Below the pieces are notes generated by a model. That model was not told the DNA's origin, ran no database searches, and worked only from the letters and a program-made list of their open reading frames with translations. The position numbers and the translations under genes are program-made. From Nonomuraea sediminis (lineage in GTDB: Bacteria; Actinomycetota; Actinomycetes; Streptosporangiales; Streptosporangiaceae), in contig NZ_JAHDTI010000009.1 of NCBI RefSeq assembly GCF_018531495.1, positions 62,001 to 126,000 on the forward strand: DNA of 64,000 nt, read 5' to 3'. Shown here piece by piece: positions 23,369 to 30,857 of the stretch. The number at the start of each line of letters is the position of its first letter. Position 1 is the stretch's first letter.

Positions 23369-25024
23369 GTGCCCGGATGGCCGACCGTCGACCGCGCCGA
23401 CGACCACCAGCTGGCGGACGCCCTGCGGCGCGCGGACCCCGACGCCCCCGCCAGGCTCTACGACGCCTACGCGGAACGCCTGCACGACTACGCCTGCTCG
23501 CTGACCGGTGACCGCGACAGCGCGGCCGACTCCGTGCACGACGCGATCGTCACCGCCCAGGGCCGGGTCGACCGGCTCAAGGAGGGCACCAGGCTGCGGT
23601 CGTGGCTGTACGCGCTGACCAGGTTCCAGGCCATGGCCAGGCTCGCCCGAAAGGACGACGAGGGCCTGCCGCCACCCGTGCTCGACGACCCGGACGACCC
23701 GGAGCTGGCCGAGCTGGTGCACGAGGCGCTGGGCGAGCTGAGCAGGAACGAGCGCGAGGTGCTCGAGCTGTCGGTCAGGCACGGGCTGACCCCGGCCGAG
23801 GTGGGCGGCGTGCTCGGGCTCACCTCCCGCCAGGCCGCCTCCCGCCTCGGCCGGGCCCGCGACCACCTGGAGAACGCGGCCGCCGCCGTCGTGCTGGCCA
23901 GGACCGGGCGGGCGCACTGCCCCGACCTGTCGGCCATGGTCGACTCGTGGGAGGGGCCCCTCACCCCGCTGCTGCGGCGCCGCCTGTCAGGGCACATCAG
24001 CGGGTGCGAGGTGTGCACCGAGGGGCGGCACCGCCAGGTCTCGGCGGCCAGGCTGCTCGACCTGGTGCCGGTGGCGTTCCCGCCGATCTCGCTGCGCCGC
24101 CGGGTGATCGACACCTGCGGCGATCCGGAGTCCGACCAGACCCGCGTGCTGATCACCGACCGCAGCGACAGCTTCGACAGGAGCGGCTTCCCCGCTCCGG
24201 CCAGGTCCACCGGCTCCCGCAGGCGCCGCGGTACGGCCAGGCGCCGCGAGACCGGCGACCCCACCGAGGCGCTCGACCTCGGCGCCGGCTCGCACCGGCT
24301 GGACCTGGACGGCCACCCCCGGCGCAGGCGGCGCAGGCTGGCGCCGGTCCTGCTGTCCGGGATCGCGGTGCTGGCGGCCACCGGAACCATGGTCGTGCTC
24401 AACCGCGGCGCCGACGGCACGGACGCGGCGGCGCTTCACCTGGTGCCCACCCCCTCGGCCACGGCCACCAGCGCCGAGCCGGATCTCCAGACCGCCACCG
24501 AGCCGCCCGACGACCCGACCACGACGTCAAGCCCCGAGCTCACGGTGAACACCACGCCACCGCCGACCAGCCGGCCCGCGCCCGCGGCGACCACCACCCG
24601 GCCGGCGGCCCCGGCGCCCACGGCCACCCGCCGCCGCCCGCTGCCGGGCGCCAAGCTCGCGGTGTCGTGCCCCGGCACGCTCGACGGCGCCGCGAAGATC
24701 GGGCTCTCGGCCCGCAACGCGACCGTGACGTGGAGCGCGACCTCCAGCGCCGGGCTCGACGTCTTCCCCGCCACCGGCACGATCAAGGCCGGCGGCTCGG
24801 TGGCGATCTGGGTGACGGCCAACAACCCGGACGAGGCGGGCAGCGGCTCGGTGTCGTTCGCCTCCAACGGCGGTGGCGCCGGCTGCTCGCTGACCTGGCA
24901 TGGCCACCAGCCCCAGGTTTCCGACCCGCCCACTGACGTCCCCAGTTCCCCGCCCGCGACGCCGACCGACACCGCGCCGTCCGGCGGCGAGAGCAGCACC
25001 GCGTCGCAGCCTCTCGGATCATGA
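23369..25024 (+). CDS. ECF sigma factor fused to zinc motif, membrane helix and ectodomain
   Basis: The GTG at 23369 follows GGGGAGGG. The 551 residues hold several parts in one chain. Sigma region 2 is at about 27-95 (YDAYAERLHDYACSL ... LRSWLYALTRFQAMAR). Region 4 is at about 118-170 (ELSRNEREVLELSVRHGL ... GGVLGLTSRQAASRLGRA). An HxxxCxxC zinc motif as in anti-sigma factors lies at H209-C213-C216 (GHISGCEVC). A basic stretch and one membrane helix follow (about 324-345), then a Thr/Pro-rich linker and an Ig-like beta domain (about 430-512) outside the cell. Actinobacterial ECF groups with C-terminal membrane extensions (for example ECF52-type) are described; I infer this is a related or new variant. 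The chain should hold the sigma factor at the membrane until a signal, perhaps proteolysis, frees it. Confidence 0.82.
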   Translation: MPGWPTVDRADDHQLADALRRADPDAPARLYDAYAERLHDYACSLTGDRDSAADSVHDAIVTAQGRVDRLKEGTRLRSWLYALTRFQAMARLARKDDEGLPPPVLDDPDDPELAELVHEALGELSRNEREVLELSVRHGLTPAEVGGVLGLTSRQAASRLGRARDHLENAAAAVVLARTGRAHCPDLSAMVDSWEGPLTPLLRRRLSGHISGCEVCTEGRHRQVSAARLLDLVPVAFPPISLRRRVIDTCGDPESDQTRVLITDRSDSFDRSGFPAPARSTGSRRRRGTARRRETGDPTEALDLGAGSHRLDLDGHPRRRRRRLAPVLLSGIAVLAATGTMVVLNRGADGTDAAALHLVPTPSATATSAEPDLQTATEPPDDPTTTSSPELTVNTTPPPTSRPAPAATTTRPAAPAPTATRRRPLPGAKLAVSCPGTLDGAAKIGLSARNATVTWSATSSAGLDVFPATGTIKAGGSVAIWVTANNPDEAGSGSVSFASNGGGAGCSLTWHGHQPQVSDPPTDVPSSPPATPTDTAPSGGESSTASQPLGS

Positions 25025-25316
25025 GAGAGCAACGTCACACAAGATCTGGTGCCAGCTAATACTAGAGTGACAAACGGGGATAAAACGGACCCTGACTCGA
25101 AGATCCACCCACATATAGGGCATCCTGGTGTGCTTGGGGATCGCACGGGCCTGGGTCTTGACGGTGTGTTTATCGACACACGAGAAAAATCGGCTCCTGG
25201 GTAAACCGGAGCGCTTCTCCAAGCGTCGGCATTGACGTGTCCAGGGGCGGATTGGTCCCATGACAATGCGATCAATCGTGCCCGTAGTCTGCCAGGAGCC
25301 AGGAGAGAGACAGTAG
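25025..25316 (+). promoter_or_regulatory. promoter region of the polysaccharide operon
   Basis: These 292 bp hold no gene I can support. They are less GC-rich than their surroundings, contain TAATACT (a good -10) near 25057, TTGACG motifs near 25160 and 25232, and a short inverted repeat GTGTG (25166-25170) with CACAC (25179-25183). The start site of the operon must lie here, but I cannot choose one promoter. Confidence 0.3.
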
Positions 25317-25694
25317 ATGCTCAAGCACCGCAGAGCGCTCAAGGCGTTCACGTGGCTGCTCGCGCTCGCGTGCATCGCGGGTGCGGTGATCGCGCTCTTC
25401 GACATAGAGACGCCGCTGCGCCCGCTCCTGATCTCGCTGTTCCTTCTCGTCGTTCCCGGCGCAGCGGTCGTCGGACTGTTGCGTGATCGTGACCCGCTTG
25501 CCGCACTATCAGTAGGAGCCGCGGCAAGTCTCGTCATGAACGTTCTCCTTGCCCAGGCCATGCTGCTCTTCCACGCGTGGTCTCCGAGGGCCGGCGTGGC
25601 TACCGTCGCCGTGCTCGGAGGGTTCATGTACGTGCTTCGCGTGTTGTACCGGGGGAAGAACATGCAGACCGAACAGGGGGCCAGGGCAAGGTGA
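25317..25694 (+). CDS. small membrane protein at head of polysaccharide operon
   Basis: The 125-residue product has four hydrophobic stretches at about 10-27, 33-53, 61-81 and 86-104, and a basic C-terminal tail (YRGKNMQTEQGARAR). I know no family. The ATG at 25317 follows GGAGAGAG. Its stop overlaps the GTG of the next gene (GTGA), so the two are translationally coupled, which places it in the glycan pathway as a possible small partner of the membrane enzymes. Confidence 0.7.
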   Translation: MLKHRRALKAFTWLLALACIAGAVIALFDIETPLRPLLISLFLLVVPGAAVVGLLRDRDPLAALSVGAAASLVMNVLLAQAMLLFHAWSPRAGVATVAVLGGFMYVLRVLYRGKNMQTEQGARAR

Positions 25695-26818
25695 ACATCT
25701 CAGTCGTTCGCCCGGGGGAGCTCGGCGACTCCGAACGGTCCCGATGGCGGGAGATACAGAAAGCCGATCCGAGCCTCGACAACCCGTTCCTTTCTGTCGA
25801 GTTCGCCCTGGCGATGGACCGCTTGCGCGACTACGTGAGGGTGGCGGTCATCCAGGATGCAAACCGGATAGTCGGGTTCTTCCCCTATGAAAGACACAGT
25901 TTTGGGATCGGGAAGCCGCTGGGCGGCTTCCTCACTACGTGTCACGGTTTGATCTCAATTCCGGACCTGAAGGTCGACGCCAAGGCGCTGCTGCGTGCGT
26001 GCAAGCTGAGCGTCTTCGACTTCGACCATCTGGTCGCGGGGCAGCCGACGTTCGCCCCGTACGAGACCGACGTCCGCCCGGCGCCGGTCATGGACTTCAC
26101 CGCGGGCTTCGAGGCCTGGATCGACCAGGTGAAGGCCAACTCCCCGAAGAATCTGAAGACCGTGCGCTACAAGGAGCGCAAACTCGGCAGGGAGCAGGGT
26201 GACCTGCGCTTCGAGTGGGCCTCGGCCGACAAGAAGGTGCTCGATACGCTGCTCGCCTGGAAGTCAGACCAGTACCGGCGTACCGGCAGAGTGGACCGTT
26301 TCGCTCAGCCGTGGATCGTCCAGCTGATCGAGGAGATGCACGGGCTCGCCACGCCCGACTTCTCCGGGGTCCTGACGATGCTGTACGCCGGGGACGTCCC
26401 GGTCGCCGGCCATTTCGGACTGCGGACGGCCACCACGCTGGTCGGATGGTTCCCCGCTTACGACACCGAGTACGCCCGTTACTCCCCGGGCATCGTCCAC
26501 CACCTGCAGATGGCCGAGGCCGCTGCGGGAGCGGGCCTGCACATGGTCGACATGGGCAAGGGCGGCAAGGAGTACAAGGACTGGCTCAAGAGCGGAGTCC
26601 TGTACGTCGCCGAGGGCCGCATCTCCAGACCCTCCGCGGCGGCGGCGGTCCACTGGATGGGGAGAACTCCTTTCAACAAAGCCCGAACAATTGTCATGGA
26701 TCGACCGTCTCTCTATAGAGCGGCCGATCGTGTCCTGAAGGGCTTCGGTCGGGTGCGCACCTCTCTGCACCAAGAGTCACCCAACCCAGTTGTCAAGGAA
26801 CCAACCGGAGCGCGTTGA
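25691..26818 (+). CDS. FemAB-like GNAT acyltransferase (paralogue 1)
   Basis: The GTG at 25691, overlapping the previous stop, gives VNISVVRPGELGDSERSRWRE and 375 residues. The protein matches the Acetyltransf_6 (FemAB/CelD-like) type: an N-terminal half with PFLSVEFALAMDRLRDYVRV, and a C-terminal GNAT half with ARYSPGIVHHLQMAEAAA and VDMGKGGKEYKDWLKSG. In this group, members transfer an acyl or aminoacyl group to cell-surface sugars or peptides. A close paralogue lies at 46087. In this operon it probably acylates an amino sugar exposed by the polysaccharide deacetylase encoded three genes later; that order is an inference. Confidence 0.82.
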   Translation: MNISVVRPGELGDSERSRWREIQKADPSLDNPFLSVEFALAMDRLRDYVRVAVIQDANRIVGFFPYERHSFGIGKPLGGFLTTCHGLISIPDLKVDAKALLRACKLSVFDFDHLVAGQPTFAPYETDVRPAPVMDFTAGFEAWIDQVKANSPKNLKTVRYKERKLGREQGDLRFEWASADKKVLDTLLAWKSDQYRRTGRVDRFAQPWIVQLIEEMHGLATPDFSGVLTMLYAGDVPVAGHFGLRTATTLVGWFPAYDTEYARYSPGIVHHLQMAEAAAGAGLHMVDMGKGGKEYKDWLKSGVLYVAEGRISRPSAAAAVHWMGRTPFNKARTIVMDRPSLYRAADRVLKGFGRVRTSLHQESPNPVVKEPTGAR

Positions 26819-26880
26819 GCGCTCCACCCTCGCCCCAGCAGTAACAGCAGCACAGCACACCACAGCACCCACCCTCACCT

Positions 26881-26897
26881 CATTGGACCCTCCAATG
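26881..26897. repeat. short perfect inverted repeat
   Basis: CATTGGA-CCC-TCCAATG lies in the 159-bp gap between the GNAT and first GT2 genes, after a CAC/CAG-rich stretch. No U-run follows, so it is not a simple terminator; attenuation, RNA processing or a protein site are possible. Confidence 0.4.
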
Positions 26898-26977
26898 CAC
26901 CGTTCTCCGCATCCGCCATTCCCTCAGCACCCCGGGGTGGTTGCTCGCGGTGGGGTCCCGGAAGGATTTCCCTCACC

Positions 26978-27811
26978 ATGAGTCCCGAGATCACCAAGCA
27001 CAACGGCAAGGTCATCAATGGCCCGTTGCGCTCGATGCCGCCGATTGAGCGGTTCACGCCCCTCACGCCTCACCTGGCCATATCTCCAACGGTGAGCGTC
27101 GTGGTGCCGGCGATGAACGAGGCGGAGAACCTCCCGCATGTCTTCGCCACACTCCCCCAGTGGATCGACGAGATCGTCCTGGTGGACGGCAGGTCGGTCG
27201 ACGACACCGTCGCGGTCGCCAGGCGGCTGCGCCCGAACGTGAAGATCGTCACCCAGACCGGCAAGGGCAAGGGCGACGCGCTGGCCGCCGGCTTCGCCGC
27301 CTGCACCGGCGACATCATCGTGATGATCGATGCCGACGGCTCCACCGACGGCCACGAGATCATCGCGTTCGTCGGCGCGCTGGTGACGGGCGCTGACTTC
27401 GTCAAGGGCTCGCGCTACGCCGCCGGCGGCGGCAGCGACGACCTGACCTTCAGCCGCCGCTTCGGCAACAAGGTCCTCACCGGCCTGGTGAACCTGATGT
27501 ACGGCACGCAGTACACCGACCTGTGCTACGGCTACAACGCCTTCTGGGCCCGCCACCTGGACGTGCTCGACCTCGACTGCGACGGCTTCGAGGTGGAGAC
27601 GCTGATGAACGTGCGGGCCGCCAAGGCCGGGTTGAAGGTGCACGAGGTGCCCAGCCACGAACGCTGCCGCATCCATGGTGAGAGCAACCTGCGGGCCGTC
27701 CGCGACGGCTTCCGGGTGCTCAAGACCATCCTGCGTGAGTGGCGCAGGCAGCCTGCGCCCGCGCAGCCCGAGCCAACCGCCGCCCCAGCCGCCGACCGGG
27801 GCGTCGCTTAA
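26978..27811 (+). CDS. GT2-family glycosyltransferase (dolichol-phosphate-mannose-synthase-like)
   Basis: The 277-residue protein carries the GT-A fold with VSVVVPAMNEAENLPHVF near 36-53, the metal site IVMIDADGSTDGHEI near 112-126 and DLCYGYNAFWARHLDVL in the acceptor region. That pattern matches polyprenol-phosphate sugar synthases, which move a sugar from an NDP-sugar to a lipid phosphate at the inner membrane face. No C-terminal membrane helices are present. The next gene follows after 16 bp, so the two are likely one transcript. Confidence 0.87.
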   Translation: MSPEITKHNGKVINGPLRSMPPIERFTPLTPHLAISPTVSVVVPAMNEAENLPHVFATLPQWIDEIVLVDGRSVDDTVAVARRLRPNVKIVTQTGKGKGDALAAGFAACTGDIIVMIDADGSTDGHEIIAFVGALVTGADFVKGSRYAAGGGSDDLTFSRRFGNKVLTGLVNLMYGTQYTDLCYGYNAFWARHLDVLDLDCDGFEVETLMNVRAAKAGLKVHEVPSHERCRIHGESNLRAVRDGFRVLKTILREWRRQPAPAQPEPTAAPAADRGVA

Positions 27812-27827
27812 TTCGAAGGCCAGTGAA

Positions 27828-28757
27828 GTGAACACGTCCGTCGTCATCTGCGTCTACACCGAGGAGCGCTGGGAGGACATCAGACAGGCAGTGGAATCGG
27901 TCGGAAACCAGACCCGCCCGCCGTACGAGCTGATTCTGGTGGTCGACCACAACCCGGACCTGCATCTGAAACTCAAGCGCGCGTACCCGCAGGCAGTCGT
28001 CGTGGAGAACACCCACGAGCAGGGCCTGTCCGGCGGCAAGAACACCGGGGCCGACGTGGCCACCGGTGACATCGTCGCCTACCTCGACGACGACGCGGTC
28101 GCCGATCCCGGCTGGCTGGAGGCTTTGGAGGAGGGCTTCCAGGATCCGGATGTCGTCGGCGTCGGCGGTCGGACCGATCCACTCTGGGCCTCCAAGCGCA
28201 GGCCGCGGTGGTTCCCCTACGAGTTCGACTGGACCGTCGGGTGCACCTACCGCGGCATGCCCGAGGTCAAGGCGCCCATCCGCAACGTCATGGGCGGCAA
28301 CGCCGCCTTCCGCAGGGAGGTCGTGGCCGAGGTCGGCGGCTTCCACAGCGGGATCGGCCGCAGCGTGCAGGGACGCAAGTCCAGGCCGCTGGGCTGCGAG
28401 GAGACCGAGTTCTGCATCCGGCTGAGCCAGCGCAAGCCGGGCGCGGTCATGCTGTTCCAGCCGAGCGCCGTGATCGGGCACAAGGTGTCCAGGCAGCGCG
28501 AGCGCTTCGCCTACTTCCGCTCCCGCTGCTACGCCGAGGGCCTGTCCAAGGCGCTGGTGACGCGGGAGGTCGGGTCGCAGGACGGCCTGGCGAGCGAGCG
28601 CGCGCACGCGATGAAGACCCTGCCCCTCGGCGCGCTGCGCGGCGTCGGCGAGGCGCTCCGCGGTGACGTCGGAGGTCTGGGCAGGGCCGCCGCGATCGTG
28701 ATCGGCCTGGCCTGGACGACCTGGGGCTACGTGGTCGGATCCTGGAGGCTGCGATGA
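27828..28757 (+). CDS. GT2-family glycosyltransferase
   Basis: The GTG at 27828 gives VNTSVVICVYTEERWEDIRQ, a typical GT2 start, and 309 residues. The nucleotide-binding loop is near residues 4-10, the DXD-like metal motif AYLDDDAVADPGW near 83-95, and the catalytic-base region MGGNAAFRREVVAEVGGFH near 157-176, with an ED-like CEETEFC at about 190-196. One or two hydrophobic segments at the C-terminus (AAIVIGLAWTTWGYVVGSW) may attach it to the membrane. The stop overlaps the next start (ATGA). It likely adds a sugar to the lipid-linked or growing glycan. Confidence 0.87.
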   Translation: MNTSVVICVYTEERWEDIRQAVESVGNQTRPPYELILVVDHNPDLHLKLKRAYPQAVVVENTHEQGLSGGKNTGADVATGDIVAYLDDDAVADPGWLEALEEGFQDPDVVGVGGRTDPLWASKRRPRWFPYEFDWTVGCTYRGMPEVKAPIRNVMGGNAAFRREVVAEVGGFHSGIGRSVQGRKSRPLGCEETEFCIRLSQRKPGAVMLFQPSAVIGHKVSRQRERFAYFRSRCYAEGLSKALVTREVGSQDGLASERAHAMKTLPLGALRGVGEALRGDVGGLGRAAAIVIGLAWTTWGYVVGSWRLR

Positions 28758-29548
28758 CCCGCGTACCGATCCTGATGTACCACTCGGTCACCGACCGGCC
28801 GACCGAGGAGACCAAGCCGCACTCGGTCAGGCCGTCCGCCCTGGCCGAGCAGCTGGCCTACCTGTCGGAGAGCGGGTTCACGCCGCTCACGCTGGGCGCG
28901 CTGGTCGCCTCGGTGAACAAGCACGCCCTGCCGCCCAAGCCGATCGTGGTGACCTTCGACGACGGCTACGCCGACTTCCACAGTGCGGCGCTGCCGCTGC
29001 TCGAGCGCTACAACTTCCCCGCCACGGTCTTCCTGACCAGCGGGTGGGTGGCCGACGCGGGCGGCGACGCGGCCGGGCGGCCGCTCGACGCCATGCTGTC
29101 CTGGAGCCAGGCCCGCGAGGCCGCCCAGACCGGCATCGAGATCGGCGGCCACAGCCACAGCCACCCGCAGCTCGACCAGTTGCGCACCGAGGACCTGCGC
29201 CAGGAGCTGCGCAGGAACAAGGGCCTGTTGGAGGAGAAGATCGGCGCCCCGGTGGCCACCATGGCCTACCCCTTCGGCTACTCCAGCGCCAGGGTCCGCC
29301 GCGAGGTGCGCAGGGCCGGCTACTTCGCCGCCTGCGCCGTGAACAACATGATCGCCGCGGACCGCCACGACATGCTCGCCATCCCCCGGCTGACCGTCTC
29401 CTACCACACGAACCTCAGCATGTTCAGGCGCGCCGTCGAGGGCAGCGCCGTACCGCTGATCTACCTGCGCGAGCGCATCCTCACCAAGGGATACGCGGTC
29501 GTCAGGCGGACCAGGTACGGCCTGCAGCGGGTGCGCGGACATGTCTAG
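28754..29548 (+). CDS. polysaccharide deacetylase (carbohydrate esterase 4)
   Basis: The 264-residue protein starts MTRVPILMYHSVTDRPTEET. The NodB-fold motif 1 is TFDDGYADFH near 64-73 (catalytic base D and metal Asp), motif 2 is GGHSHSHPQLDQL near 131-143 (metal His pair), and YPFGYSS near 174-180 follows. CE4 enzymes remove N-acetyl groups from GlcNAc in chitin, peptidoglycan or exopolysaccharide. No signal peptide is seen, so it may act on lipid-linked intermediates or be anchored otherwise. It is coupled by overlapping stops and starts to both neighbours. Confidence 0.87.
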   Translation: MTRVPILMYHSVTDRPTEETKPHSVRPSALAEQLAYLSESGFTPLTLGALVASVNKHALPPKPIVVTFDDGYADFHSAALPLLERYNFPATVFLTSGWVADAGGDAAGRPLDAMLSWSQAREAAQTGIEIGGHSHSHPQLDQLRTEDLRQELRRNKGLLEEKIGAPVATMAYPFGYSSARVRREVRRAGYFAACAVNNMIAADRHDMLAIPRLTVSYHTNLSMFRRAVEGSAVPLIYLRERILTKGYAVVRRTRYGLQRVRGHV

Positions 29549-30857
29549 GCTCTGGCAGCGGATCCTGCGCGATCTCAGCAACCCGCTGTTCCGCAACGGT
29601 TACGCGCTGATGGCCAACACGGTCATCACCGCGACGCTCGGCATGGGCTACTGGCTGCTGGCCGCGCACTTCTTCTCACCCGAGGAGTTCGGGCGCGGGC
29701 AGGCGACGATCACCGCGATGCGGCTGTTCGCCTCGCTGATGGCGCTCGGCTTCCAGGGCGCGATCGTCACGTTCCTGCCGATCGCGGGCCGCCGCACGCC
29801 GGAGTTCATCCTGCGCGGGTACGGCGTGGCCGCCGCGGCCGGCGGGGCGGCGGCGGTCGGGTTCCTGCTGACGCTGCCCCTGTGGGGCCAGACCTACCAG
29901 GTGCTCGGCGGGTTCGGACCCGGCGTGTTCTTCCTGGGCTCGGTCCTGGTGTGGGCGGTGTTCACGCTGCAGGACTACGTGCTCGTCGGGCTGCGCAAGG
30001 CCACCTGGGTACCGCTGAACAACCTGGTCTTCGGCGTGGTCAAGATGGGCCTGCTGATCGCCATGGCCGGCGCGCTGCCCACCGGCGGCATCTTCGTCTC
30101 CTGGATCGTGCCCACGGCTCTGGCGCTGATCCCGGTCAACTGGTTCATCTTCGGCTACGCCGTTCCCAAGTACGTCAGGGAGCACTCCGCCGACCGCGAG
30201 CCGCCGCAGCTGCGCGAGGTGGGTCGCTTCCTGGCCGGGGACTTCCCCGGCCAGCTGTCGATGATGGCCATCGTGTACCTGGTGCCGGTGGTGATCGCTA
30301 CCCAGGTGGGCGAGGCCACGTTCGGGCGTTTCTCGATGGCCCACACGCTGGCCAGCATGATCGAGCTGCTGGCGATGAACATGGCGGCCTCGCTCACGGC
30401 GGAGGGCTCCTTCGACCGGAGCAGGCTGGCCGCCAACAGCCGCAGGGCGCTCAAACGGGCCTTCCTGCTCATCACGCCGTGCATCGTGGTGGCGATCGTG
30501 GCCGCGCCGCTGATCCTGTCGATCTTCGGCAAGGAGTTCGCGGCCGAGGGGACGACGCTGCTGCGGCTGATGGCGCTGGCCGTCTTCCCGCGGGTGCTGA
30601 TCGAGGTCTACCTGAGCACGCTGCGGGCGCAGAAGGTGGCCAAGCGGCTGGCCGCGATCCAGATCGGGCTGGCCGGGCTGGTGCTGGTCTCCACCGTGTC
30701 GCTGTTCCCGCTCGCGGGGGTCGACGCGGTCGGGTACGGCGTGCTGCTCAGCGAGATCCTGATGGCAATTTTGATCTTCCCCGGACTACGTAAAGTTCTC
30801 AAATTTGGCGAAACAGGGCAGCCCAGCGTCACTCAGGGGTCGCCCGGGGCCGCATGA
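29541..30857 (+). CDS. oligosaccharide flippase (Wzx/MOP-type)
   Basis: The 438-residue protein has twelve or more hydrophobic segments, from residue 20 (YALMANTVITATLGMGYWLL) to the C-terminus. It contains the family-like FFSPEEFGRGQATITAMRLF near 35-54 and a central KVAKRLAAIQIGLAGLVLV. Such MOP-superfamily proteins flip lipid-linked oligosaccharides across the membrane. It overlaps the deacetylase gene by 8 bp and the next gene by 4 bp. It should move the unit built by the upstream transferases to the outside. Confidence 0.87.
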   Translation: MSRLWQRILRDLSNPLFRNGYALMANTVITATLGMGYWLLAAHFFSPEEFGRGQATITAMRLFASLMALGFQGAIVTFLPIAGRRTPEFILRGYGVAAAAGGAAAVGFLLTLPLWGQTYQVLGGFGPGVFFLGSVLVWAVFTLQDYVLVGLRKATWVPLNNLVFGVVKMGLLIAMAGALPTGGIFVSWIVPTALALIPVNWFIFGYAVPKYVREHSADREPPQLREVGRFLAGDFPGQLSMMAIVYLVPVVIATQVGEATFGRFSMAHTLASMIELLAMNMAASLTAEGSFDRSRLAANSRRALKRAFLLITPCIVVAIVAAPLILSIFGKEFAAEGTTLLRLMALAVFPRVLIEVYLSTLRAQKVAKRLAAIQIGLAGLVLVSTVSLFPLAGVDAVGYGVLLSEILMAILIFPGLRKVLKFGETGQPSVTQGSPGAA

